Origin: Amycolatopsis sp. WAC 01376 | Lineage (GTDB): Bacteria; Actinomycetota; Actinomycetes; Mycobacteriales; Pseudonocardiaceae | Direction: 5' to 3' | DNA length: 64,000 nt | Assembly (NCBI RefSeq): GCF_003947415.1 | Contig: NZ_QHKL01000004.1 | Location: 620,001-684,000 of the forward strand | Shown: positions 35,452-44,429 of the stretch, one piece after another | How positions within the stretch are numbered: the stretch's first letter is position 1 | How the letters are laid out: each line of letters starts with the position of its first letter | The notes under the pieces: generated by a model | What the model saw: only the letters and a program-made list of their open reading frames with translations | What the model was told of the DNA's origin: nothing | The model's database searches: none | Program-made: the position numbers and the translations under genes

Positions 35452-36605
35452 GCTTTCTTCTTCTCGGCCCGCACCAGCCCACCACCGATGATCAGCCGCT
35501 GGATCTCACTGGTCCCCTCGTACAACCGCATCAACCGGACGTCCCGGTAGATGCGCTCGACCGGGACCTCGCGCATATAGCCGCTTCCGCCGTGAACCTG
35601 CACCGCCAGGTCCGCGGCCTTGCCCGCCATCTCGGTGCAGAACAGCTTCGCCGCGGACGGCGCGATCCGCCGGTCCTCCCCCGTCACATACAACCGGGCG
35701 GCCTCCCGAGCGAGCGCCCGGCCGGCGAGCACACCGGTCTGCTGATCCGCGAGCATCGCCTGCACCAGCTGGAAATCCCCGATCGGCGTGCCACCCTGAG
35801 TCGCCGTCGCTGCGTACGAGACCGACTCGTCGAGCGCCCGCTGCGCCGCTCCGACCGCCAGCCCCGCCATGTGGATCCGACCGCGGGCCAACGACGTCAT
35901 CGCCGCCTTGTACCCGACATCCCCGTCCCCGCCGACGAGTGCTTCCGGCCCGACACGCACCTGCGAGAAGGTGACGTCCGCGGTGCGCGAGCCTTCCTGC
36001 CCCATCTTCGCGTCCTTCGCGCCGACCGTGATGCCTGGCGCGTCCGCGGGCACCAGGAACACCGCGATGCCCGTGCCCATACGCGCGAAAACCACGAAAA
36101 GACCGGCCTCGGTGGCGTTGGTGATGAACTGCTTGCCGCCGTCGATGATCCAGCCGTCACCCTCCGGCTTCGCACTGGTCCGCAGCCCGGCCGGATTCGA
36201 TCCCGCGCCCGGCTCGGTCAGCGCGAACGACGCGACGACCTCACCCGACGCGATCCCGGGCAGCCACCGCGCCCGCTGTTCCTCCGTCCCGAATCCCACC
36301 AGCACCTGTCCGGCGATCCCGTTGTTCGTCCCGAACATCGACCGCAACGCCAAGGAGGTGTAACCGAGCGTCATCGCCACCTCGACGTCCTGCACCAGAT
36401 CGAGGCCGAGCCCACCCCACTCCTGCGGGATCGCGTACCCGAACAACCCCATCGCCGCCGCCTGCGCCCGCAGATCGGCCGGGATGGCGTCCGTGCTCAT
36501 GATCTCCAGCTCACGGGGCATCACGCGGGTGCGGACGAAGTCGTCGATCTGGCCGAGGACGGCCGCGAACACGTCGTCGGGGACGTCGGGGTTACCGGTG
36601 TACAT
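35448..36605 (-). CDS. Acyl-CoA dehydrogenase
   Basis: This 385-residue flavoprotein has the family signatures ALTEPGAGSNPAG and AVQVHGGSGYMREVPVERIYRDVR, and a C-terminal YEGTSEIQRLIIG whose Glu is the usual catalytic base. It forms the enoyl-CoA with FAD and passes electrons to ETF. ATG 36605 is preferred because gtgagggg immediately precedes it; a GTG 9 bp upstream is the alternative. First gene of a leftward run through CoA transferase and LLM oxidoreductase. Confidence 0.93.
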   Translation of the reverse strand: MYTGNPDVPDDVFAAVLGQIDDFVRTRVMPRELEIMSTDAIPADLRAQAAAMGLFGYAIPQEWGGLGLDLVQDVEVAMTLGYTSLALRSMFGTNNGIAGQVLVGFGTEEQRARWLPGIASGEVVASFALTEPGAGSNPAGLRTSAKPEGDGWIIDGGKQFITNATEAGLFVVFARMGTGIAVFLVPADAPGITVGAKDAKMGQEGSRTADVTFSQVRVGPEALVGGDGDVGYKAAMTSLARGRIHMAGLAVGAAQRALDESVSYAATATQGGTPIGDFQLVQAMLADQQTGVLAGRALAREAARLYVTGEDRRIAPSAAKLFCTEMAGKAADLAVQVHGGSGYMREVPVERIYRDVRLMRLYEGTSEIQRLIIGGGLVRAEKKKA

Positions 36606-36707
36606 GCCCCTCACTATCGATCACCGGCGGGAGTACGGTCCACTCCCCCGAGTGGACCTGGCCGTGAGACCTACCGGAAATCTTGATCATCGACTTAACG
36701 TCGTCCT

Positions 36708-37052
36708 ATGCGTACACGTACTGCTTTCCTCGCCATGGCCAGTGCCGTCGCCCTGTGTTTCACGATCCCCGCGACGGCCTCCGCTGCTGAAGGTGAATTC
36801 ACCTATCGCTACTACGACGAACACGAAGAGCTCCAGGTCGGCACCCTGGTGGACCCGCCCAGCGGCGAATGCATCGAAATCCCCGAAATAGCCGACTGGG
36901 ACGTCGACGCGTTCCGTCCGCGCAACAACACCGACTCGACGGCGGTGGTCTTCCTCGACGACGAATGCAAGAGCGACTCCTACTTTTCGCTCCGCCCCTT
37001 CGGTGGCCGCGGTTCGGACAGACTTCTCCTGCGGTCGGTCGTCTTCAGTTAG
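36708..37052 (+). CDS. Small secreted protein of unknown function
   Basis: This 114-residue protein has a clear Sec signal peptide at about 1-27 (AxA cut before EGEFTYRYY). The mature part is about 87 residues, acidic, with two cysteines (GECIEIPE and DDECKSD) that could form one disulfide. No known domain is recognised; size and layout resemble small exported beta-rich proteins of actinomycetes. It is divergent from the acyl-CoA dehydrogenase and 62 bp upstream of a secreted hydrolase. Confidence 0.7.
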   Translation: MRTRTAFLAMASAVALCFTIPATASAAEGEFTYRYYDEHEELQVGTLVDPPSGECIEIPEIADWDVDAFRPRNNTDSTAVVFLDDECKSDSYFSLRPFGGRGSDRLLLRSVVFS

Positions 37053-37114
37053 GCCGAGCGGACCTCGACACTTCACCCCGTGCGGCGAAAGATGAGTCCC
37101 GGGGGGTGGTCTTC

Positions 37115-38488
37115 ATGGCCCGACGTGGTCTCGTTTTCCTGGCCCTGTTAACGATCTTTCTGGGGCTGATGGTTCCCCGCGCCACAGCGGATGCCCCCGT
37201 CACCAGGTACGAGGGCGAGCTCGAAGGCGCGCGTTATCTGGTGCTGGTGCCGGAAAACTGGAACGGCACGCTCATGCTGTGGAGTCACGGGATGTACTCC
37301 CTGGCGTATCCGGAGCCGGAGCGGATCGCGCTGACCTCGCAGCCCACGACCGAGTCTTACCTGCTGGAGCAGGGCTACGCGCTGGCCGCGTCGCAGTACC
37401 GGACCGTGCGCGGCTGGTCGATCGAGGAGGCGCTGACCGACCAGATCCGGTTGCACGACTGGTTCGCCCGCACCGTCGGCCCGCCGCGCCGGACCATCGC
37501 GGCGGGCGAATCGATCGGGGCGATCACCGCGACCCTGCTCGCCGAGCGGAACCCGCGCCGGTTCGCCGGGTTGATGACCTTCTGCGGCAACCTCGCCGGC
37601 GGGGCCGCGCACTGGAACTCCGGGCTCGATCTCGGCTACGCGCTGAACACACTGCTCGACGCGCGACTGGAACTAGTACGGATCACCGACCCCGCGGCCA
37701 ACGTGAGCCGGTTCACCAACGTGGTGCAGGCCGCCACCGCGAACCCGCAAGTCCAGGCCCGCCTCGCGCTGGCGAACGCGCTGGCCGAGATCCCCGGCTG
37801 GTTCGACGCCACCCGCCCCCGTCCGCCGGACGTCGCGGAACAGGTTTTCTGGCAGGGCGTATGGGATCGTTTCTACCGCGCCGGCGCGTTCGGCGTCGAC
37901 AGGGTCGCGTTGGAACAGCGCGCGGGCGGCAACCCGAGCTGGAACGTGGGTGTCGACTACCGGCGGATCCTGGCGAAGGCAGGCGAGCGGCCGCTGGTGG
38001 AACGCGCCTACGCGGAAGCGGGCCTCGATCTCGGCGCCGACCTCGACAAGCTGGCGAAGGCGCCGCGAGTCGCACCCGATCCGGCCGCGGCCGGATACCT
38101 GGCGCGCTTCGGACTGCCACTAGGACGCACGCCGTTCCCGGTGCTGACCACGCACACCGTCGCGGACGGCATCGCGCCGGCGGCGCACGAACGCGCCTAC
38201 GCCGAGCGGGTCGGGCCGGGCGGCGATCTCCGTCAGCTGTTCGTGAACCGGGCCGGACACTGTGTGTTCACCGCGTCCGAGGAGATCACCGCCCTGCGCA
38301 CGCTGGAGCGGCGGCTGGACCGCGGACACTGGCCGTCGAGCGGGCCTACCGCGCTGAACGCCGAAGCCGCCGGGCTCGCGCCGGAACACCAGACGATCTT
38401 CGACGCCGTCGGAGAAGCCCGGGTCACGACCACGCCGGCGTTCGCGTGGCACTCCCCTCCCCCGTATCCGAGGGCGCTGCCGTTCTAG
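37115..38488 (+). CDS. Secreted alpha/beta-hydrolase
   Basis: This 457-residue protein has a signal peptide at about 1-26 (MARRGLVFLALLTIFLGLMV). The hydrolase core has LMLWSHGM (55-60), a nucleophile elbow GESIGA with S133, and a late Asp/His region (FVNRAGHCVFTASE) with the probable catalytic His. A long helical insertion fills about 170-330. ATG 37115 is 6 nt after ggggggtgg; frames upstream are shadow. The substrate is unknown; exported hydrolases of this type act on esters or peptides. The stop shares ctag with the convergent gene. Confidence 0.82.
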   Translation: MARRGLVFLALLTIFLGLMVPRATADAPVTRYEGELEGARYLVLVPENWNGTLMLWSHGMYSLAYPEPERIALTSQPTTESYLLEQGYALAASQYRTVRGWSIEEALTDQIRLHDWFARTVGPPRRTIAAGESIGAITATLLAERNPRRFAGLMTFCGNLAGGAAHWNSGLDLGYALNTLLDARLELVRITDPAANVSRFTNVVQAATANPQVQARLALANALAEIPGWFDATRPRPPDVAEQVFWQGVWDRFYRAGAFGVDRVALEQRAGGNPSWNVGVDYRRILAKAGERPLVERAYAEAGLDLGADLDKLAKAPRVAPDPAAAGYLARFGLPLGRTPFPVLTTHTVADGIAPAAHERAYAERVGPGGDLRQLFVNRAGHCVFTASEEITALRTLERRLDRGHWPSSGPTALNAEAAGLAPEHQTIFDAVGEARVTTTPAFAWHSPPPYPRALPF

Positions 38489-39150
38489 GTTCCGGTGAGG
38501 ATCGTCAGCCCGTAGGCCGACAGGACGCGGTTGACCGGGAAGAAGTAGGTGGTGCCTCCGCTGGAGCAGTTCCCGCTGCCGCCGACCAGTACTCCCTGTG
38601 CCTGCGTCCCGCTGACGAACGGCCCGCCGTTGTCACCCGGCTCGGCGCATACGGAAGTGCGGGTCAAGCCGGTCAGCGTTCCTTCGGGGAAGGTGATCGA
38701 CACGTTCTTCGCCTGGATGATCCCGCAGTGCCAGCCGGTGGTCGCGCCGTACCGGCACACCGACGAGCCGACCGGCGCTTCGCCCGAACCGGTGATCGTC
38801 ACCCGGCTGTCGGTGGGCGGGATCGATCCCACCAGCCGCCAGTCGGTCGTGTTGGTCACGCGGATGACGATCGCGCCGGTCGGCGGGACCTGGGCGCCCA
38901 CGACCACCCCGACCACCCTGCCCGCGCTGCGGATGGTGTCGCCGGGTTTGCCGCAGGAGGAACTCGCGATCAGGTAGCCGGTCTTGCCGGAGACGGCGGC
39001 GAATCCCGCCGTGCACCGGGACGAGACGCTGGTCTGCAACACGCTCCCGCCGCCGAGCGGGGCCGGCGCGCTCGCTTGCGCCGTCGGCGGCAGGGCCAGG
39101 CAGAAGACCAAGGCGAGGCCGAACAGGAAGTGGAATCGGGGCAGTCTCAT
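38485..39150 (-). CDS. Secreted streptogrisin-like pseudoprotease
   Basis: This 221-residue protein has a signal peptide at about 1-27 and the chymotrypsin-like fold of the streptogrisin (S1E) group: cysteines at 46/66, 132/142 and 168/195 and the C-terminal GTTYFFPVNRVLSAYGL. All three catalytic positions are changed. The TAGHC motif is IASSSC (Ser65 for His), the Asp loop reads VPPTGAIV, and GDSGGP is GDNGGP (N174 for Ser). The structural cysteines and oxyanion glycines are kept, so the fold is probably stable but inactive. It may be a binding or inhibitor-decoy protein. No long propeptide is present. The stop overlaps that of the secreted hydrolase. Confidence 0.82.
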   Translation of the reverse strand: MRLPRFHFLFGLALVFCLALPPTAQASAPAPLGGGSVLQTSVSSRCTAGFAAVSGKTGYLIASSSCGKPGDTIRSAGRVVGVVVGAQVPPTGAIVIRVTNTTDWRLVGSIPPTDSRVTITGSGEAPVGSSVCRYGATTGWHCGIIQAKNVSITFPEGTLTGLTRTSVCAEPGDNGGPFVSGTQAQGVLVGGSGNCSSGGTTYFFPVNRVLSAYGLTILTGT

Positions 39151-39226
39151 GGGACCCTCCGATGGCCGGGGATCCCCTGATCGTAACGAGCGAGGCGCCC
39201 CGGCCCATCCGCCGAATCGCGCATTC

Positions 39227-40249
39227 TCAGCGCCAGCCGAGCTCCGGCGCCACATGCGTGAGAATGCTCTCCAGCACGTGCGCGTTGTACTCGACACCGA
39301 GCTGGTTCGGGATGGTCAGCAACAAGGTGTCCGCGGCCTCGATCGCCTCGTCCTCCTTGAGCGCCCGCACCAGCTCATCCGGCTCCGCGGCATACGACCG
39401 CCCGAAAATCGCCCTGGTCGTCTCGTCGATCATGCCCACCTGGTCGCGCGAGTTCCGATCGCGGCCGAAGTACGCGCGGTCCAGGTCGTTGGTCAACGCG
39501 AAGATACTGCGGCTGACCGACACCCGCGGCTCCCACGCGTGACCGGCCTCCTTCCAGGCTTCGCGGTAGGCCTCGATCTGCTTGCGCTGCTGAACGTGCA
39601 GCGGCTCACCCGTCTCGTCGTCCTTGAGCGTGGAACTCTGCAGGTTCATCCCCTGCTCCGCCGCCCACACCGCCGTCGCGTTCGAGCTGGAACCCCACCA
39701 GATCCGCTCGCGCAACCCCTCCGAGTACGGCTCGAGCCGCAGCAACCCCGGCGGATTGGGGAACATCGGCCGCGGATTCGGCTGCGCGAACCCCTCGCCG
39801 TCGAGCAGCTTGAGGAAGACCTCGATGCGCTGCCGCGCCATGTCCGCGGCGGTCTCCCCCTCCGCGGGCCCGTAACCGAAGTACCGCCACCCGTCGATCA
39901 CCTGCTCCGGGGATCCCCGGCTGACCCCGAGCTGGAGCCTGCCCCTCGAGATGAGGTCGGCGGCACCCGCCTCCTCGGCCATGTACATCGGGTTCTCGTA
40001 GCGCATGTCGATCACGCCCGTCCCGATCTCGATCCTCGAGGTCCGCGCGCCGATCGCCGACAGCAACGGAAACGGACTACCCGCCTGCCGCGCGAAGTGA
40101 TGCACACGGAAGTAGGCACCGTCCACGCCGAGCTCCTCGGCCGCGACCGCCAAGTCGATCGACTGATGTAGGAAGTCCGCCGCGGACCGGGTCTCGGAGT
40201 GCGCACTCGCCGACCAGTGGCCGAACGAGAGGAAACCAATCTTCTTCAC
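39227..40249 (-). CDS. LLM-class flavin-dependent oxidoreductase
   Basis: This 340-residue luciferase-like enzyme has the N-terminal IGFLSFGHW, VDGAYFRVHHFARQ and SRGRLQLGVSRGSPEQVIDGW, typical of the subgroup related to Streptomyces limonene/alkanal monooxygenases. Probably FMN-dependent. Third such enzyme in the window; monocistronic, starting at ATG 40249 with the 240-bp gap to the tRNA gene upstream. The substrate is unknown. Confidence 0.86.
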   Translation of the reverse strand: MKKIGFLSFGHWSASAHSETRSAADFLHQSIDLAVAAEELGVDGAYFRVHHFARQAGSPFPLLSAIGARTSRIEIGTGVIDMRYENPMYMAEEAGAADLISRGRLQLGVSRGSPEQVIDGWRYFGYGPAEGETAADMARQRIEVFLKLLDGEGFAQPNPRPMFPNPPGLLRLEPYSEGLRERIWWGSSSNATAVWAAEQGMNLQSSTLKDDETGEPLHVQQRKQIEAYREAWKEAGHAWEPRVSVSRSIFALTNDLDRAYFGRDRNSRDQVGMIDETTRAIFGRSYAAEPDELVRALKEDEAIEAADTLLLTIPNQLGVEYNAHVLESILTHVAPELGWR

Positions 40250-40491
40250 AGCACATGTAAGCGCTCCGTGACCGGGTTTGATTCCCCACCGCCCACGACC
40301 CTCTGTAACCAGCAGTCACGCTACGCATTTCCGGCTTCCGACCTGGGGACTTACCCGCATTTTCCACCCCTCCAGAGGCACGAAAGCTGTCGGAGGGTAA
40401 CCGATCATGGTCTCAATGTAGGTCTGCGTGACGATACGGACCCCCCTGATTGAGGCCTCCGAGGCGACGTATACTCTTCTCACATCAGCAA

Positions 40492-40575
40492 GTCCGAGTG
40501 GCGGAATGGCAGACGCGCTAGCTTGAGGTGCTAGTGTCCTTAACGGACGTGGGGGTTCAAGTCCCCCCTCGGACA
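40492..40575 (+). tRNA. tRNA-Leu (anticodon GAG)
   Basis: The acceptor stem gtccgag pairs with ctcggac (40568-40574), with A as discriminator. The anticodon loop reads cttgaggt with GAG, the long variable arm (gtgtccttaacggacgt) is that of a class II tRNA, and the T arm ggggg-ttcaagt-ccccc is intact. CCA is not encoded. The 3' end is repeated at 58091, marking an integration site. Confidence 0.95.
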
Positions 40576-40580
40576 CACTT
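40561..40580 (+). repeat. att repeat, tRNA side
   Basis: The 20-mer gtcccccctcggacacactt covers the T-arm 3' strand, the acceptor 3' strand and 5 bp beyond. It is identical to 58091-58110; the bases on both sides differ between the copies. Confidence 0.9.
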
Positions 40581-40686
40581 TCGTGGCATCACTGCTACGT
40601 CTAATGTATCGGTGCTTCAACGCACTCCAACACCCTGAACCGGCATTCTGCCGGACCACGCGACGCCTGTGGCGGCGGTGGTGGGC

Positions 40687-41151
40687 ATGACCGGCGCTGT
40701 GATTGCCCCGGTCGCTTTCCCGGCTACGCGTTCCCAGGGCGGGCGTGGCCCGATGGCCGCGTCGAACCGGCCGCCGCCGTTACCCACCGTCCCCACGCCG
40801 CGCACCGAGACCGCGGTGTACGGAATGGCGGCCGTGGACTGCCGCGGGCGGGTCGCCGACCGCACCGTGTTCGCCGCGCTGGGCTGGGTAGCCGGGACAC
40901 CGCTGGCCATCAGCGTCACCCACGGAACGCTGGTGATCGGCACCGACCCCTCCGGCGTTTTCGGCATGACCAGCCAGGGACATCTACGCCTTCCCGCACA
41001 TGTACGGCACTGCTGCGAACTGGGCTCTGGCGATCGCGTGCTGCTCGCCGCCTACCCCGATCGCGAGCTGCTCCTGGTGCACCCACCGATGGTGCTCGAC
41101 CTGCTGCTCGCCGACTGCCACGCAACGCTGCTGGGTGGTGATCCCGCATGA
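40687..41151 (+). CDS. AbrB/SpoVT-like DNA-binding protein paired with the integrase
   Basis: This protein of about 154 residues has two swapped-hairpin-like repeats near 45-80 (YGMAAVDCRGRVADRTVFAAL) and 90-120 (VFGMTSQGHLRLPAHVRHCCELG, DRVLLAAYPDRELLLVH). That is the pattern of AbrB/MazE-type domains often encoded before actinomycete integrases. The start is uncertain: ATG 40687 or GTG 40669. It overlaps the recombinase gene by 4 bp (ATGA), so it is coupled to it. It could act as an excision factor or repressor of the integrase; no other excisionase is recognisable. Confidence 0.75.
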   Translation: MTGAVIAPVAFPATRSQGGRGPMAASNRPPPLPTVPTPRTETAVYGMAAVDCRGRVADRTVFAALGWVAGTPLAISVTHGTLVIGTDPSGVFGMTSQGHLRLPAHVRHCCELGSGDRVLLAAYPDRELLLVHPPMVLDLLLADCHATLLGGDPA

Positions 41152-42185
41152 CCGCGGAACATCACCAGGGCGCGTCGGCGGACCGGGCTGCCGATCTTGA
41201 CGCCGCCAGGCTGCTGTTGGCCCGGATGGGTATCACCGCCGAAGACCTCATCAGCGAGCCGGTCGCCCAGCCGCTGCTGCCGACCTTCGCCGAATACATC
41301 CCCGTCGTATCCGACGCAGTCTCTGACGGCACCCGCCGCGTCTACACCTCCTACTGGAACCGGATCCTCGAACACTGGGGGCACCGTCGCCTGGACGAGC
41401 CGACACCGTCGCAGATCAAACACCTCGTCGAGCACATCAAGACCAACGTCGTCGCCCGCCGCAACGCCCGCGGTGGGCGCAGCGCGGGCGAACACCTCAT
41501 CGCCGCCCTGCGCTGCGTGTACCGGCACGCCGAAGACGACGAACTCATCGACTCCGCAAACAACCCGGCCCGTAAAGTCGCCAAACCCCCGCGACTGCCG
41601 TCCACGCGCCGCGCGGTCGCGGGCGACAGGCTGGCCGAGATCAACCACACCGCCGCCACCACCGGCAACGACCCAGCCCTCGACACCCTCCTGCTGCGGC
41701 TGCATACCGAAACCGCGTGCCGCCGTGGCGGTGCGCTCGCCTTGCGGCCGCAGGATCTCGATCCAGCCCAGTGCTTGATCTTCCTCCGGGAAAAGGGCGA
41801 GACGGTTCGCTGGCAGCCAGTCTCACCTACGCTGATGGCGCACCTGCAACAACACGCGCACGACCGGCACGCGCCACGCGACGGGCAACTGCTGCGCTAT
41901 CGCAACGGGCAACCGATCACCAGCCGTCGCTACGACCACCTCTGGACTCGGCTGGGCAAGCACCTCCCCTGGGTGGCGACCCAGCAAATCTCCACGCACT
42001 GGCTGCGCCACACCACCTTGACCTGGGTCGAGCGCAACTTCGGGTATGCCGTGGCCCGTGCCTATGCCGGACATAGCGACCACGGCAGCGATGCCGGAAC
42101 CACCACAACCTACGTCCGCGCCAGCATCAACGAAGTTGCCGCAGCGTTGGCAGCTCTCACCGACGAACCACACCCCCTCACTTAG
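41148..42185 (+). CDS. Tyrosine site-specific recombinase (island integrase)
   Basis: This 345-residue protein has an N-terminal SAM-like core-binding domain (about 45-140) and a catalytic domain with the full residue set: R192/R193 in TACRRGG, the beta-hairpin region EKGETVRWQPV, H284 and R287 in HWLRHTT, H309 in AGHS and the nucleophile Y322 in TTTYVRA. It directs recombination between the 20-bp tRNA-Leu att sites on either side of the island. Position next to the tRNA edge is classical for such integrases. Confidence 0.93.
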   Translation: MTAEHHQGASADRAADLDAARLLLARMGITAEDLISEPVAQPLLPTFAEYIPVVSDAVSDGTRRVYTSYWNRILEHWGHRRLDEPTPSQIKHLVEHIKTNVVARRNARGGRSAGEHLIAALRCVYRHAEDDELIDSANNPARKVAKPPRLPSTRRAVAGDRLAEINHTAATTGNDPALDTLLLRLHTETACRRGGALALRPQDLDPAQCLIFLREKGETVRWQPVSPTLMAHLQQHAHDRHAPRDGQLLRYRNGQPITSRRYDHLWTRLGKHLPWVATQQISTHWLRHTTLTWVERNFGYAVARAYAGHSDHGSDAGTTTTYVRASINEVAAALAALTDEPHPLT

Positions 42186-42299
42186 CCCGATGTCGTCCAA
42201 CGAGTGTTGGCCCGAGCAGGGGCAATTCCCCCAGTGATTCGACATGTCGGCATATGTTCCGGTCTTTACGGTGCGCTCGGTACCTGCCCTTTGCTCCAG

Positions 42300-42694
42300 C
42301 CGCCTCCGCGGCACAGAGAGCTGATGCTCCGTGCCGCCATCGGGACGCCTGGCTGTTCTGCGGCCAGTGGGAATTCCCCGTGGCCGGCCAGCACGACCGG
42401 GGGGGGGATCCAACGGCGCGCTCGGGCCGTAACCTCGCAAGTTCACGAACAGCGTTCCATCGCGGAACTGATCTTGGACCGATGTGCCCAATAGGTGACC
42501 AGGCTGGTCTTGCCTACTCCGCCGGTACCGTCGAGGACGGCGACCGTTCCGTGGGCACTGGCGCCGTTCAACAAACCATCGTCCAGCGCAGGCAACTGCC
42601 GCGGCACTGGCGCACCTCTATGCCCAGGGGCAGAAACACCTGCCTGCTCAATACTGCCCGTCTGCCCTGCCGATCCGGCCTCTGACTCGCTGAT
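42300..42694 (-). pseudogene. Decayed NB-ARC/AfsR-type ATPase fragment
   Basis: From ATG 42694 one frame reads VPRQLPALDDGLLN and then a P-loop, GTGGVGKTSLVTYWAHR, before stopping. The expected continuation VQDQFRDGTLFVNLRGYGPSAPLD is present in the next frame, so one base has been lost at about 42480. Similarity fades by about 42300, and the sensor and TPR parts are missing. Intact relatives are signal-transduction NTPases; this copy cannot make one. Remnant of earlier cargo. Confidence 0.75.
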
Positions 42695-42702
42695 CATGTT
42701 GC

Positions 42703-42846
42703 TCACGCCGCGCTGATCACCCACGCAGCCAGTCTGGCCTGATCCCACTCACGAGGCGCCCGCGAATCCAGCACCACACTGTTGGAGTATTGGGCCACCA
42801 GCAGCTGCCGGTCGGAAACCAATGGGCTGCTCGTGTCGCCCGGCAT
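42703..42846 (-). CDS. Possible 47-residue protein upstream of the NB-ARC remnant
   Basis: From ATG 42846 the frame reads MPGDTSSPLVSDRQLLVAQY and continues SNSVVLDSRAPREW to AAWVISAA, with good codon bias. It stops 8 bp before the NB-ARC fragment start. It looks like the end of, or a small partner to, the regulator gene. In the larger frame across 42717-42980 nothing is recognisable. May be a fragment. Confidence 0.35.
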   Translation of the reverse strand: MPGDTSSPLVSDRQLLVAQYSNSVVLDSRAPREWDQARLAAWVISAA

Positions 42847-43148
42847 CCAAGCCGCCAGATGCAGCGGGCCGGGTCAGCTGACTGCGGGCGAAGCGCCCTC
42901 TGCCTCAGAGCGGTCACGCCTGCTTGGGTGCAGCGATCAAGTACGGCGGACAGCCAGCATCTGTCGAGCGACCACGTCACACGGAAACCACGACGTCACG
43001 TGGTGAAACTTGATTAAGTTGACGCGGAAAGTATATCGCGGCGGTCTAGACGCGACAACCAAGATGTGTATTTCCGCGAGTACGTGGGCGTTGCATGAGC
43101 CTTCGCCCAGGGGCGCGGAAAACGACATGAGTGTGGGATCGTGGCGGC

Positions 43149-44315
43149 ATGGGGCACTACTCAACCCTTCACATCGGCCGGGCTCAGGTGTTCTGGGTCA
43201 GGGACGGGTACGACTCTGACCTCGTCGCGCTGTTCACCGAGGCCGACCGGCGCCATGAGGATGAAGAGTACGGTTACCGCTCCACAGCCGCCCAGATGCG
43301 TGATCGCCTGCAACTCCACGGTTTCACGGCAATGCACGCAAGAAGGGAACTTGACAGCGCCGTCGATGAGTGGCGCAAGGAGGTGGACTCCGGCGATCCA
43401 GTTCCGCCTAATTCGGACGAACTAATCGAAACGTACCGAAAGCTTCTCGATGTACCAAAGAACGATTTCGACCTCCCAGCGTGGGGCTCCTACCTCGAAA
43501 TCCAGGAGCCGTCCGACATCTTCTTCCACCTAGACATTCGGGCACTGCTTCGACTTCTACTCGACATGACGCCGGACAGTACCGAGGTCGTTCTCGACCT
43601 CTCCCAACTCATCGGGTGTTGCGTCGAACTGGGCCCCGCAGAGCGTATAGCCACACAGGCCCGCACTGATCAGCGGGCGAACCTCTCAGCCGACGCCCCG
43701 CTTATCGTTCTCACCGAGGGAACGACGGACTCCGAACTGTTGTCACTGGCTTTGGAAGTAACACATCCCCATCTCATAGGCATGGTCAACTTTCTCGACT
43801 TCGGCGAGCGGAGCCGCCCCGAGGGCGGAGTCGGCGCTCTACGCAACACCGCCAAAGCGTTCGTCGCAGCCAGCGTGGCGAACAGGTTCATCGCTTTGGC
43901 GGACAACGACGCGGCGGCCCATGAGGGGCTGGCGGACTTGAAGTCAAGCCCCGACCTGCCAGCGACGTGCAGGATCGTGCACTACCCCGACCTCGAACTG
44001 TTGCAGGACTACCCGACCTTGGGGCCATATTCTGCCGAGACAGTGCGTGCGAACGTCAACGGCAGTGCGGGTTCACTGGAGATGTACCTCGGGGTCGACG
44101 TGCTCACCAAGGCCGGAGAGCTCGTACCCGTTCAATGGACGAGTTACAAGCCGAAGGTGCACCGATACCAGGGCTCCCTGCTAGACCCCGACAAAAGGCG
44201 AGTCCAGGAAGCCTTTCGCGAAAAGGTACGAGATGCCCGTTTGAAGGGACCGGATGGCATGGACTGGACGGGCGTGCGCGCGATCATCGAAGCGATCATC
44301 CACGCCTTCGACTAG
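43149..44315 (+). CDS. HEPN/Toprim-type defence protein
   Basis: This 388-residue protein starts MGHYSTLHIGRAQVFWVRDG, the short N-terminal module typical of HEPN/Toprim-associated proteins. A helical middle (about 20-185) precedes a Toprim-like nuclease core with the Glu motif VLTEGTTDSELL (E190) and the acidic pair D252-N-D254 in FIALADNDAAAH. Toprim domains coordinate Mg2+ for DNA/RNA cleavage in OLD, topoisomerase and Abi proteins, and such solitary proteins are frequent in defence islands. The 300 bp before the gene are A/T-rich and probably contain its promoter; it has no partner in the same direction. Lower G+C than the chromosome. Confidence 0.75.
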   Translation: MGHYSTLHIGRAQVFWVRDGYDSDLVALFTEADRRHEDEEYGYRSTAAQMRDRLQLHGFTAMHARRELDSAVDEWRKEVDSGDPVPPNSDELIETYRKLLDVPKNDFDLPAWGSYLEIQEPSDIFFHLDIRALLRLLLDMTPDSTEVVLDLSQLIGCCVELGPAERIATQARTDQRANLSADAPLIVLTEGTTDSELLSLALEVTHPHLIGMVNFLDFGERSRPEGGVGALRNTAKAFVAASVANRFIALADNDAAAHEGLADLKSSPDLPATCRIVHYPDLELLQDYPTLGPYSAETVRANVNGSAGSLEMYLGVDVLTKAGELVPVQWTSYKPKVHRYQGSLLDPDKRRVQEAFREKVRDARLKGPDGMDWTGVRAIIEAIIHAFD

Positions 44316-44429
44316 CCTCACCGCTCACAGGATGGTCGTCAACTTCAACCAGAAGACATAATCAAGGCTATATTTACGTAAAACCAGCGTCGTCAACCTA
44401 GAAGTCGCGCTCATGTCCGCGCCGAACGT

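Noticed and set aside
17045..40249. A secondary-metabolite gene cluster
   Set aside because: Acyl-CoA ligases, SDR, CoA transferase and oxidoreductases are present, but no PKS, NRPS, terpene synthase, RiPP or carrier protein; catabolism fits better.
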